From Rhodopseudomonas palustris (lineage in GTDB: Bacteria > Pseudomonadota > Alphaproteobacteria > Rhizobiales > Xanthobacteraceae), in NCBI RefSeq assembly GCF_013415845.1, contig NZ_CP058907.1, forward strand, positions 2,480,001 through 2,544,000: a stretch of DNA of 64,000 bases, given 5' to 3'. Made by a program: the position numbers and the translations under genes. The notes beneath the pieces were generated by a model. That model was given only the letters and a program-made list of their open reading frames with translations, searched no databases and had not been told where the DNA came from. Below, in pieces: positions 35,456 through 43,684 of this stretch. Every line of letters begins with the position of its first letter. Position 1 is the first letter of the stretch.

Positions 35456-35953
35456 TCAGGCCGCTCGACCGGTGAACTCGGCCGACCAACCCTCGGCATC
35501 GCTGAGATAGCGCACGGCTTTGATACGGCGGGCGGCGGTGAGGCGGAAATTGTGCTCGAGGCCCGCCGGGACCACGATGAAATCGCCTGGGCCAACGTGA
35601 AGATCGGCACGCTGCCCGTCGACGATGACGCCGAAAATGCCGGCCCCATCGAGGATGTGACGGATCTCGTCGCCGGCGTGGCGATGCCAGTTCTCGAATT
35701 TGGTGGCGAGCTGCTCGTTATCCGGCCGTTCCGGATGCAGCACGATCAGGTCGCGCGAGGGAAACTCCGGGCGCGGCGGCAGTGCGTCAAGCACGGCCGC
35801 GGCCGCGGTGTCGTCGAGCAGCGGTCGCGTTAGTGTTTCCGCCAGTGCCGTCGGCACCGGGTGATGCTCCACCACGATGCGATGCGCGCGTGCGATTGCC
35901 TCGATTTCAGCGGCCGTCGCCTCGCGTCCATCGTCGAACAGGAGAGTTGCCAT
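35456..35953 (-). CDS. mtnD: Acireductone dioxygenase-like cupin (methionine salvage)
   Basis: A 165-residue cupin. The metal ligands H90, H92, E96 and H134 have the same spacing (2, 4, 38) as the four ligands of characterised acireductone dioxygenases, within 'ENWHRHAGDEIRHILDG' and 'VPAGLEHNF'. The ending 'VRYLSDAEGWSAEF' also fits. ARD turns acireductone into the keto acid precursor of methionine plus formate (Fe form) or into methylthiopropionate, formate and CO (Ni form). It lies 42 bases after the NifH-like gene, in the same operon. This ties the reductase to recovery of methylthio groups. Methylthiopropionate from the Ni-type reaction is itself a thioether. Confidence 0.75.
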   Translation of the reverse strand: MATLLFDDGREATAAEIEAIARAHRIVVEHHPVPTALAETLTRPLLDDTAAAAVLDALPPRPEFPSRDLIVLHPERPDNEQLATKFENWHRHAGDEIRHILDGAGIFGVIVDGQRADLHVGPGDFIVVPAGLEHNFRLTAARRIKAVRYLSDAEGWSAEFTGRAA

Positions 35954-35995
35954 CGTTGGTCCTCGTGAGTGCCTACAGGGTGGAGTCGCGGAGCG

Positions 35996-36871
35996 TCAGG
36001 CGACCGCGCGGTCGCGCTCGGCCTCGGCTTGTTCCGCCGCGACCAGCCGATCCGCCCAGCTGCTCGACCATTCGCGGAGCTGCTGCGGATCAAGCGGCGT
36101 TGGGACCTTGGACTCGGTGTGCTCGGCGATGCGGCGCGCGAGTTGGCGATAGATCTCGGCCTGCGCGGATTGCGGTGCAGCTTCGATCGTTGTGCGTCCG
36201 CTGAGTTCGGCCTGGGTGACGGTCAAGGAGCGCGGCACGTATTGGACGATCGGTGTCGCGGTGCGCGCGGCGAAATCGTCGATCACGTCGCGCTGGAAGT
36301 CGGTATTGATCGAATTGGCGATGATGCCGCCGAGCAGGGCGCCGCCCGAGTTGGAGAACCGCTCGATGCCGCGGAACAGGTTGTTGGCGGCATAGACTGC
36401 CATGAAGTCCGACGACGATACGGTGAACACATGTTCGGCGATTCCCTCGCGCACCGGCACCGCGAAGCCGCCGCACACCACGTCCCCCAGCACGTCGTAG
36501 ATCACGTAATCGAGGTCGAGTTCTTCAAACACCCGCTGCTGCTTCAGGAGTTCGACCGCGGTGATGATGCCACGGCCGGCGCAACCGACGCCTGGCTGAG
36601 GGCCGCCGGCCTCGACGCAATAGATGCCGCCGAAGCCTTGAAATATCGCCTCGTAGGCGTCGACGCGACGGCGCTCCGCCAGCAGGTCGAGCACCGACGG
36701 GATGTAGGCGCCGCCGCGGAGCGTGTTGGTCGAGTCAGCCTTCGGGTCGGCGCCGAACTGCATCACCTTGTAGCCGGCCTCCGCAAGGGCCGCACTGATG
36801 TTGGAGGTGGTGGTGGACTTGCCGATCCCGCCTTTCCCATAGATGGCGATCTGCTTCAGTTTGTTGGCCAT
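35996..36871 (-). CDS. marH: Nitrogenase reductase-like iron protein (MarH-like)
   Basis: A 291-residue NifH-like ATPase that would pass electrons to both D/K pairs. The P-loop is 'GKGGIGKS' at 12-19. C97 ('GVGCAGRG') and C133 ('GDVVCGGF') are the [4Fe-4S] ligands shared between two subunits. R100 in 'CAGRG' is the residue that DraT ADP-ribosylates in NifH; draT and draG are encoded at 53533-55244. BchL/BchX also keep the cysteines, but linkage to a NifB-type gene and D/K genes with a cofactor cysteine supports Mar. It lies 45 bases after the NifB-like gene. Confidence 0.85.
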   Translation of the reverse strand: MANKLKQIAIYGKGGIGKSTTTSNISAALAEAGYKVMQFGADPKADSTNTLRGGAYIPSVLDLLAERRRVDAYEAIFQGFGGIYCVEAGGPQPGVGCAGRGIITAVELLKQQRVFEELDLDYVIYDVLGDVVCGGFAVPVREGIAEHVFTVSSSDFMAVYAANNLFRGIERFSNSGGALLGGIIANSINTDFQRDVIDDFAARTATPIVQYVPRSLTVTQAELSGRTTIEAAPQSAQAEIYRQLARRIAEHTESKVPTPLDPQQLREWSSSWADRLVAAEQAEAERDRAVA

Positions 36872-36916
36872 GGTCGGCTCCTATTCAGAATTGTCGAATG
36901 CGTGTGGGGGAAGGCG

Positions 36917-37840
36917 TCAGCCGTGCGAAAAGGTCGGCTCGGCAAGGAGATCGTCGCCGTAAAGCGCGGCGGTGTAGTCGCTGAGCCCGGGAACGCCGCA
37001 GGCATCGGCGCGGCAGCGTTGGCAATCGTGGAACACGCGCAAATGACGCTCGGCCTCGGCGCGGGCGACGTAGCGCCGCATCAGGCTCGGCGCCGGCAGA
37101 TTGGCGAAACGGTGCTGCGGGATCAGCGGGATGATGTTGATCATCCGTGCGCCGGCGGCCGCAACTTCGGCCGCGACGTCACCGATGTGGTCCTCATTGA
37201 CGGTGGGGATCAGCACGGTGTTCACCTTGATGGTGAGGCCGAGCGCGGCAGCAAGCGCGATGCCTTCGAGCTGGTTGCCGATCAGCCGCTCGGCCGCAGC
37301 GCGGCCATCGAGGCGATGGCGTTGCCAGGCGATCTTGGGCGTGATCGTGGCCTGGATCTCCGGATCGACGGCGTTGACCGTCACCGTGAGGGTCTCGATC
37401 CCCACCGCGGCAATCTCTTCGATCCGTGATGGCAGCATCAGCCCGTTGGTGGAGAGGCACAGCGTCAGTTGCGGCCAACGCGCACGAATTCGTGCGAAGG
37501 TGTCGAGCGCATGATCGGTCGCCAGCGGATCGCCTGGGCCGGCAATCCCGACCACAGCAAGGGAAGGGCAGAGCTCAAGCGCGCGTTCGACCACCGCTTC
37601 GGCGTCCTCCGGGGACAGAAGCCGCGTCGCGACGCCCGGGCGCTGGTCGCTGCGGTTGAAGTCGCGTTTGCAGAACGAGCAGTCGATGTTGCAACCAGGG
37701 CTGACCGGCAGGTGCAGCCGCGCCGCGGCGGCATGACCTTCCGACGTGGTGCTGAAACACGGATGCCGGCCTTCCAGCGCCGGGAACGCTGGCGTCGCGC
37801 GCTGCAAGGCGTCGGCACTGGAGTTCAGCGATATCGTCAT
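36917..37840 (-). CDS. marB: NifB-like radical SAM cofactor maturase (MarB-like)
   Basis: A 307-residue radical SAM protein. The cluster motif is C50-x3-C54-x2-C57 ('SPGCNIDCSFCKRDF'). NifB-specific features follow: 'HPCFS' before it, 'RPGV' after it, and 'CQRCRADACG' near the C-terminus. NifB builds the carbide-centred iron-sulfur precursor of nitrogenase cofactors. The C-terminal NifX-like domain found in many NifB proteins is absent here and is encoded as a separate gene directly upstream. No nifE/nifN scaffold is seen in the window. Confidence 0.85.
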   Translation of the reverse strand: MTISLNSSADALQRATPAFPALEGRHPCFSTTSEGHAAAARLHLPVSPGCNIDCSFCKRDFNRSDQRPGVATRLLSPEDAEAVVERALELCPSLAVVGIAGPGDPLATDHALDTFARIRARWPQLTLCLSTNGLMLPSRIEEIAAVGIETLTVTVNAVDPEIQATITPKIAWQRHRLDGRAAAERLIGNQLEGIALAAALGLTIKVNTVLIPTVNEDHIGDVAAEVAAAGARMINIIPLIPQHRFANLPAPSLMRRYVARAEAERHLRVFHDCQRCRADACGVPGLSDYTAALYGDDLLAEPTFSHG

Positions 37841-38220
37841 GCGGGGCAGCGCTCCCGCAGCAAGCTGCTCTCAGCCAGCTCACGCACCACGCTGTCGACG
37901 GTGTCGTCGGTCTCGAACGCGAGGATGTTGAGTTCAGCAAGACGATTGACGCCGCATTCGCCGATCTTGGCGACCACGACGGCGCGGCAGTCGGCTACGA
38001 GATCGACCGAGACGTCGAGCGGATCGCGCTGCTGCGCCGCACTGCGGTCGGCACCACAGCCGGGAATGTTGCGGCGGGTCTCGAGCAGCCGCGGAGTCGA
38101 TGTCGACACATCCCAGATCTGGAAGTCGGTCGCATAGCCGAAATGCTCGGTGACGCCGACACCGTTGCCGGTGGCAATTGCGACCTTGATCAGTCCGGAC
38201 TCCGATGATGGCGATCCCAT
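37837..38220 (-). CDS. NifX/NafY-type dinitrogenase cofactor-binding domain protein
   Basis: A 127-residue single-domain protein: 'IKVAIATGNGVGVTEHFGYATDFQIWDV', then a late 'VVVAKIGECGVNRLAELNI', as in the iron-molybdenum cofactor biosynthesis family. These proteins carry cofactor precursors. It overlaps the NifB-like gene by four bases, replacing the domain that is often fused to NifB. I used MGSPSSES at 38220 as start. It is the first gene of the X-B-H-cupin operon. Confidence 0.75.
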   Translation of the reverse strand: MGSPSSESGLIKVAIATGNGVGVTEHFGYATDFQIWDVSTSTPRLLETRRNIPGCGADRSAAQQRDPLDVSVDLVADCRAVVVAKIGECGVNRLAELNILAFETDDTVDSVVRELAESSLLRERCPA

Positions 38221-38245
38221 GCAGCCCCACGCAGCTAACACACCC

Positions 38246-38266
38246 CATCCGCCTGCAAGGCGGATG
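38246..38266 (-). promoter_or_regulatory. Leader hairpin upstream of the nifX-like gene
   Basis: CATCCGCC and GGCGGATG form a perfect eight-base stem around a five-base loop, 25 bases before the start codon of the X-B-H operon. No T run on the - strand, so a protective or regulatory leader structure is more likely than a terminator. Confidence 0.5.
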
Positions 38267-38689
38267 ATCGATTAGGTAGCCGATTGGCCGGAGCAATGGC
38301 TTTCGTTGTCGCTCGCCGAAGATGATACACATTCTGTTCAAATCACTCGGCGATCAAATCGATGCTACGTCGCGTGATGGCCGGTACGGCGTTGCCTTCA
38401 ACGCGAGGCATCCGATCGACCTCGCAGGAGCGATCGATTCCACAAACGTGATCCGCCTCAGTTCCGCGCTGGTGTGAGCGGGCGACGCACTCAGAAGACG
38501 GAAATCAAGATCTCCGTCAGCTCGGCTGCGCGATACAAATTTGCTGCCGATGCTGTGGTGGGGATCGCGTTCTTACTGAAATGCGTTGCGCATATTGACG
38601 CCGCAGAGTCGTGCGGCCCACTTTGATCTGCATCCGCGGCGGTGACGACGTTCCCCAGCTGCAATCGCGGAAGATCGAGAGAATACATC
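38267..38689. other. Divergent promoter region of the X-B-H operon and the CBS operon
   Basis: About 420 bases. No gene supported. On the + strand ATG-CGT-TGC-GCA-TAT-TGA (38581-38598) encodes MRCAY, another short cysteine-containing frame upstream of a sulfur operon, but it has no good ribosome site. Confidence 0.4.
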
Positions 38690-40087
38690 GTGAGCCTGGC
38701 CCGTCTTGCCACACCGAAGGATCGTACGCCCAAGGGGCTGATCGATCTGATCGGAAACACGCCCCTGGTGCAACTGACACGGCTGGATGCCGGCCCGTGC
38801 CGGTTGTTCGCCAAACTCGAAGGCCAGAATCCAGGCGGTTCGATCAAGGATCGACCGGCGCTGGCGATGATCGAGGCGTTCGAGCGCAGCGGCGAACTGC
38901 GGCCGGGCGGGACCCTGGTCGAAGCCACCGCCGGCAACACCGGCCTCGGGCTGGCGCTGATCGCCGCGCTGAAGGGCTACCGGCTGGTTCTCGTCATCCC
39001 GGACAAGATGAGCCGCGAAAAGGTGCTGCACCTGAAGGCAATGGGTGCCGAGGTGGTGATGACCCGCTCCGACGTCGGCAAGGGGCACCCGGCTTACTAT
39101 CAGGATCTTGCCCAGAAGATCACTTCCGAAACCCCTGGCGCGGTGTTCGTCAATCAGTTCGCCAATCCGGCCAACCCGCTCGCGCATGAATACGGCACCG
39201 CGCCGGAAATCTGGGAGCAGATGGATCGGCGCGTCGACGCAGTGGTGTGCGGCATCGGCTCCGGCGGCACGCTGACAGGGATCGCGCGGTTCTTTCAGCG
39301 CGCCTCGCCATCGACCGAGATCATTCTGGCCGATCCGAAAGGCTCCGTGCTGGTCGACGTGGTCGAAGGGCGGGAGCCAGGCCCTGTCGGAAGCTGGCTG
39401 GTCGAGGGCATCGGCGAGGACTTCGTCCCGAGCAATGCCGAACTGAAGCTGGTCACACGCGGCTACACCGTGACCGACGCAGAATCCTTCCACGCTGCGC
39501 GTGAGTTGCTGCGACGGGAGGGGATTCTCGCCGGCTCGTCGTCGGGCACGCTGCTGGCGGCTGCGCTGCGCTATTGCCGCGAGCAGACCCGGCCGAAGCG
39601 GGTGGTGACGCTGCTGCCGGACGGCGGCAACAAATATCTGTCGAAGATGTTCAATGATACCTGGATGGCCGATCAAGGCTTCGTCCCGCGCCGGCATGAC
39701 GGGGATCTGCGCGACCTGATCGTGCGTCGCCATGACGAGGGCGCTTCGATCACGGTTGCTCCCGAGGATACGCTGAACTTCGCGTATTCGCGGATGAAGC
39801 TGTACGAGGTGTCGCAACTGCCGGTGCTGGTCGACGATCACGTCGTCGGCATCATCGACGAGTCCGATCTGTTGATGGCGACGATCGGCGATCCGGCCAA
39901 ATTCGCCGAGCCGGTGCACTCGGCGATGAGCAAGCGGGTCGAAACCGTCGAGGCGTCGGCACCGTTCGAGAGCCTGATGCCGGTGTTCGATCGCGGCCTG
40001 GTCGTCGTGGTCGTCGACGGCTCGCGCTTCCTCGGCCTGATCACCAGGATCGACCTGATCAACCATTTGCGTAGCAAGGTGCACTGA
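38690..40087 (+). CDS. Cystathionine beta-synthase
   Basis: A 465-residue fold-type II PLP enzyme that joins homocysteine and serine to cystathionine. The PLP lysine is K53 in 'GGSIKDRPAL'; 'TAGNTGLGLAL' and 'GIGSGGTLTGIARF' bind substrate and phosphate. Unlike bacterial cysteine synthases, it has a C-terminal pair of CBS modules (about residues 345-460, 'DEGASITVAPEDTL' to 'LGLITRIDLINHL'). The GTG at 38690 has GAGAG upstream. Followed after one base by a cystathionine gamma-lyase/synthase gene, so the two form a reverse transsulfuration operon from methionine sulfur to cysteine. Confidence 0.88.
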   Translation: MSLARLATPKDRTPKGLIDLIGNTPLVQLTRLDAGPCRLFAKLEGQNPGGSIKDRPALAMIEAFERSGELRPGGTLVEATAGNTGLGLALIAALKGYRLVLVIPDKMSREKVLHLKAMGAEVVMTRSDVGKGHPAYYQDLAQKITSETPGAVFVNQFANPANPLAHEYGTAPEIWEQMDRRVDAVVCGIGSGGTLTGIARFFQRASPSTEIILADPKGSVLVDVVEGREPGPVGSWLVEGIGEDFVPSNAELKLVTRGYTVTDAESFHAARELLRREGILAGSSSGTLLAAALRYCREQTRPKRVVTLLPDGGNKYLSKMFNDTWMADQGFVPRRHDGDLRDLIVRRHDEGASITVAPEDTLNFAYSRMKLYEVSQLPVLVDDHVVGIIDESDLLMATIGDPAKFAEPVHSAMSKRVETVEASAPFESLMPVFDRGLVVVVVDGSRFLGLITRIDLINHLRSKVH

Positions 40088-40088
40088 C

Positions 40089-41261
40089 ATGGATAAGACC
40101 ACCAACCTGCGGCAGCGCGGGGCCAATACCCGCGCGGTGCACGGCGGCCAGCATTTCGATCCGACGACCGGTGCGGTGACGACCCCGATCTACGCCACCT
40201 CGACCTTCGTCCAGTCGGCGCCGGGCGTGCACAAGGGTTACGAATACGCGCGCTCGCAGAACCCGACGCGCGCCGCGTTCGAGGCCGCGATCGCAGACGC
40301 CGAGCGCGGCCACGCCGGCTTCGCTTTCGCCTCCGGCCTCGCGGCCGAGGCGGCACTCTTGGAGATCGCCGGGCAGGGCAGTCACATCGTCGCGTCGGAC
40401 GATCTCTATGGCGGAAGCTGGCGGCTGTTCCATCGGGTGCGCAGCCATTCCGCCGGCCTGACGATCACCCATGTCGATCCGGCCAATCTCGACGCGCTGC
40501 GCGACGCCATCCAGCCGAACACGGCCTTCATTTGGATCGAGACACCGAGCAACCCGACGCTGCGCCTCGCCGATCTCGAAGCGGTCGCCGCGATCGGCCG
40601 CGAGCGCGGCGTGCTCACCGTGGTCGACAACACCTTCGCTTCGCCGGCGGTGCAGCGCCCGCTGGAGCACGGCATCGACATCGTGGTGCATTCGGTGACG
40701 AAGTACATCGGCGGCCATTCCGACATCGTCGGCGGCGCGATCGTGGTGCGTGATCCGGACTTGGCGCAAAAGCTGCAGTTCCTGCAGAACGCCACAGGAG
40801 GCATCCTCGATCCGTTCTCCAGCTTCCTGGCGCTGCGCGGCATCAAGACGCTGCCGCTGCGGGTGCAACGCCACAGTTCGAATGCGCTGGCGGTCGCCCG
40901 CTGGCTCGACGCCCATCCCAAGATCGAGCGGGTGGTCTATCCCGGGCTCAACAGTCATCCGCAGCACGCGCTCGCGGTGCGCCAGATGGATGGCGGCGGC
41001 GGCATGGTGGCAGCCTATCTGAAGGCCGACGAGCAGCAGGTCGTCGATGTGCTGAGCCGCTTCAGGTTGTTCGCGCTGGCGGAAAGTCTGGGCGCCGTGG
41101 AGAGCCTGGTCGGGCAGCCGTGGACCATGAGCCATGGCTCACTGCCGGAAGCCGATCGGCTGGCGCGCGAGATCACGCCCAATCTGATCCGGCTGTCGAT
41201 CGGTATCGAAGACGTCGAGGACCTGACCGACGATCTCGAGCAGGCGCTGTCCATCCTGTGA
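40089..41261 (+). CDS. Cystathionine gamma-lyase / gamma-synthase (PLP)
   Basis: A 390-residue Cys/Met-metabolism PLP enzyme. 'YEYARSQNPTR' and 'DLYGGSW' hold the phosphate and stacking residues, 'VVDNTF' the Asp, and K205 in 'HSVTKYIGGHSD' forms the Schiff base. The ending 'AESLGAVESLVGQPWTMSHGS' is typical of the lyase/synthase branch and differs from the sulfhydrylase paralogues. With the CBS gene immediately upstream, a lyase making cysteine is the better choice. Confidence 0.85.
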   Translation: MDKTTNLRQRGANTRAVHGGQHFDPTTGAVTTPIYATSTFVQSAPGVHKGYEYARSQNPTRAAFEAAIADAERGHAGFAFASGLAAEAALLEIAGQGSHIVASDDLYGGSWRLFHRVRSHSAGLTITHVDPANLDALRDAIQPNTAFIWIETPSNPTLRLADLEAVAAIGRERGVLTVVDNTFASPAVQRPLEHGIDIVVHSVTKYIGGHSDIVGGAIVVRDPDLAQKLQFLQNATGGILDPFSSFLALRGIKTLPLRVQRHSSNALAVARWLDAHPKIERVVYPGLNSHPQHALAVRQMDGGGGMVAAYLKADEQQVVDVLSRFRLFALAESLGAVESLVGQPWTMSHGSLPEADRLAREITPNLIRLSIGIEDVEDLTDDLEQALSIL

Positions 41262-41296
41262 TCGGCCGGCCGGACAACGGCTTCTGAGCTATCTTC

Positions 41297-41330
41297 GATG
41301 CCCGGCATGTGCCGGGCATCTTTATTGTTT
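41297..41330 (+). terminator. Intrinsic terminator after the CBS-CGL operon
   Basis: GATGCCCGGCA and TGCCGGGCATC form an 11-base arm pair (41297-41307, 41310-41320) with a tiny loop, followed by TTTATTGTTTT. It lies between convergent genes and is the clearest simple terminator in this region. Confidence 0.85.
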
Positions 41331-41362
41331 TAGAAGCAATTAATGGGAGCGCTCGTGACCGT

Positions 41363-42409
41363 CTAATACGCCGCCGCGAGGCCCGGCTTGATGGCATATT
41401 CGTCCAACAGATCGGCATGGTGACGCTCGGCCACGTCCGGGTGTGAGCGCAGCCGACCCTTGAGATAGTTGCGTCCGACGTCGCGGAACAACGGGTTCTG
41501 CGGATCCTGCGTGACGCCGCGGGCGTAATCGGCGAGCTCCGGCGGCAGCGTCAGCACCGGCACGGTGGCGTCAAGCCGCGCGCCAAGGAAGAACGCAACC
41601 GACAGCCGGTCGGTGTCCGGCGGCGGTGACACCACCCTGTGCACATTGGCGCGCAGTGCGCCGTTCGACGCCAGCTCGAGGATCTCCCCGATATTGACCA
41701 CGAACGAGCCCGGGAGGGGCGGTGCATCGATCCAGCCGTCAGCAGTTTCGACCTGCAAACCGGCCACGGTGTCCTGCAGTAGGATCGTGACGAAGCCGGA
41801 ATCCTTGTGGGCGCCGACGCCCTGATCGCTCTCGTCCGCTGCGCGGCCGGGATAGCGGATGATCTTGATCAGCTGGTTGGGCGAGGGCACGTAGATCGGT
41901 TCAAACACGTCCTCGGCCTGGCCGAGCGCGGCGGCGAACACCCGCAGCACTTTGATTGCAAGCTCCGTCACCTCCTGCTGATAGCGCAGCAGCAGCGGTT
42001 TCAGTTCCGGCAGCGCGTCGGGCCATTGGTTCGGGCCCTGCAACCTGGTCCAGGGCGGGGCCGAACGGCTGAGGGGGAACGCCTCGCGTTCGGCGCCGAC
42101 ATCGAGCTGTTCGCGCCAATCCGGCTGGCCGCGGGTGAATTCCCGGCCGGCGCGGGTGTAACCGCGGAAATGCGGCGAGTTGATCATCTCGATATCGAGC
42201 TTGTCCGCCTCCGGGAGCGCAAAGAAATTACGCGAGGCAAACAGCACGTCCCGGATCAGCCGGTCCGAGATGCCATGTCCGACAAGGTAGAAAAATCCAG
42301 GACCGAATGCGGCGTCGCGGACATCGCGGAGAAATTCCGCGCGCTCGGCGGTGTCGCTGCGAAACCGGCTGAGGTCGAGGACGGGAAGCTGCGAGGGCGA
42401 GGCTGTCAT
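41363..42409 (-). CDS. 2-oxoglutarate/Fe(II)-dependent oxygenase, isopenicillin N synthase-like
   Basis: A 348-residue oxygenase. The iron triad is visible as HxD in 'GAHKDSGFVTILLQD' and the distal His in 'ANVHRVVSPPP', with the 'RLSVAFFLG' Arg-x-Ser that binds 2-oxoglutarate. The N-terminal DIOX_N part reads 'GFFYLVGHGIS'. I used the ATG at 42409; the longer frame upstream is low-quality sequence. Located in the organosulfur island, so oxidation of a sulfonate, thioether or amino acid is possible; no substrate can be named. Confidence 0.8.
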   Translation of the reverse strand: MTASPSQLPVLDLSRFRSDTAERAEFLRDVRDAAFGPGFFYLVGHGISDRLIRDVLFASRNFFALPEADKLDIEMINSPHFRGYTRAGREFTRGQPDWREQLDVGAEREAFPLSRSAPPWTRLQGPNQWPDALPELKPLLLRYQQEVTELAIKVLRVFAAALGQAEDVFEPIYVPSPNQLIKIIRYPGRAADESDQGVGAHKDSGFVTILLQDTVAGLQVETADGWIDAPPLPGSFVVNIGEILELASNGALRANVHRVVSPPPDTDRLSVAFFLGARLDATVPVLTLPPELADYARGVTQDPQNPLFRDVGRNYLKGRLRSHPDVAERHHADLLDEYAIKPGLAAAY

Positions 42410-42901
42410 CGATTGGCTCCAACTGTGTCGGCTGCTTCGAATGATGCGCACCGGCCGACATGCTGTCGAGGCTTCGGCGAAAATAGCATCGGTTGTGCTG
42501 TTGATCAGTGTTGGTCTGCTGGAATTGTTTCGTTGCTGAGGTCTTTCGGAGTTGGTCTTGCCACCCGAATTGTCGGTCGTCGGTGGCCGAGGCGCGCGCA
42601 CCGCCGAGAGCCGGTATCGATCACCTGCGGCTCACTTGTTTCGGAAAATACCTATCGGATGGTTCGTCTCAATCTTCGCGTAGATTTCGAAGAAGGTTGT
42701 CTGCGAGGCGTCTTATTTGGATGTTCGTACTACTCACGAAAATTGAAAACACGGGGAGTGGCATCTAGCATCGGTGATCATTGATCGGCCGATGCAGCTT
42801 ATTTGGGCAGGCGTGTGATCGCTTGGCTGACAACGGTCGCTGGTGTTCGCTGTGCCTCCAAACCTGCAGGCGTCTTGAAATTGGGAAGGGAAGTTATCTT
42901 G
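42410..42901. other. Divergent intergenic region before the metQ operon
   Basis: Nearly 500 bases without a supported gene. 42640-42760 is AT-richer than average and probably holds promoters. No SAM riboswitch could be recognised by eye. TGATCATTGATCGGCCGATG near 42776 is partly self-complementary. Confidence 0.4.
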
Positions 42902-43684
42902 ATGCGACCGCTCGTATTCTCCGTCATTCTCGCCGCCGCGATCGGTGTCGGCACTGCTGCCGGCGCCGAGACCATCCGCGTCGGCGTCACCAGCGGTCCG
43001 CATGCGCAGATCACCGAGGCTCTGGTACCGGTCGCCAAGGCCAAGGGACTCGACGTCAAGCTGGTTGAGTTCTCCGACGGCGCGCTGATCGACACCGCCA
43101 CCCATAATGGCGAGCTCGACGCCAATGCGTTCCAGCACACACCATATCTCGATCAGCAGAATCGCGATCGCGGGCTCGACATCGTCTCGGTCGGTCGCAC
43201 CATCCTGCTGCCGATGGCCGGCTATTCCCGCAAGTACAAGTCGCTCGCGGATCTGCCGGTCGGCGCCAAGATCTCGATTCCGAACGATCCCACCAATGGT
43301 GGACGCGCGCTGAAGCTGCTGGAAGCCGGCGGCGTGATCAAGCTCGCGCCGGGCAGCAATTTCAGCGCGACGGAACTCGACATCGTCGATAATCCGAAGA
43401 AGGTGAAGATCCTGGCGATGGAAACCGCGCAGCTGCCGCGGTCGCTGGAAGACGTCGACTTCTCGGTCATCACGTCGTTCTTCGCCCTGAGTGCTGGTCT
43501 CGTTCCCAATCGGGATTCGCTGCTGATTGAAAGCGAGCAGTCCGACTACGTCTGCCTGATCGGCGTTGCCCGCAAGGACGTTGACAAGCCCTGGGTCAAG
43601 ACCTTGGTGGAAAGCTATCAGTCACCCGAGGTGAAGCAGTTCATCGCGACGAAATTCAACGGCAACATCCTGGCAGCTTGGTGA
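42902..43684 (+). CDS. metQ: Methionine/organosulfur ABC transporter substrate-binding protein (MetQ-like)
   Basis: A 260-residue NlpA/MetQ-family protein. The body has 'GPHAQITEALVPVAKAKGLDV', 'GELDANAFQHTPYLDQQN' and 'ISIPNDPTNGGRALKLLE'. The signal peptide (MRPLVFSVILAAAIGV, cleavage near AGAE) contains no lipobox cysteine, so this is a soluble periplasmic protein, unlike most MetQ lipoproteins. First gene of a six-gene operon, metQ-metN-metI-OAHS-D2-K2. The cargo may be methionine, its derivatives or another methylthio compound. Confidence 0.85.
   Translation: MRPLVFSVILAAAIGVGTAAGAETIRVGVTSGPHAQITEALVPVAKAKGLDVKLVEFSDGALIDTATHNGELDANAFQHTPYLDQQNRDRGLDIVSVGRTILLPMAGYSRKYKSLADLPVGAKISIPNDPTNGGRALKLLEAGGVIKLAPGSNFSATELDIVDNPKKVKILAMETAQLPRSLEDVDFSVITSFFALSAGLVPNRDSLLIESEQSDYVCLIGVARKDVDKPWVKTLVESYQSPEVKQFIATKFNGNILAAW

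Noticed and set aside
42410..42901. SAM riboswitch before metQ
   Set aside because: Looked for SAM-II-like conserved text by eye and found none; a covariance-model search would be needed to be sure.
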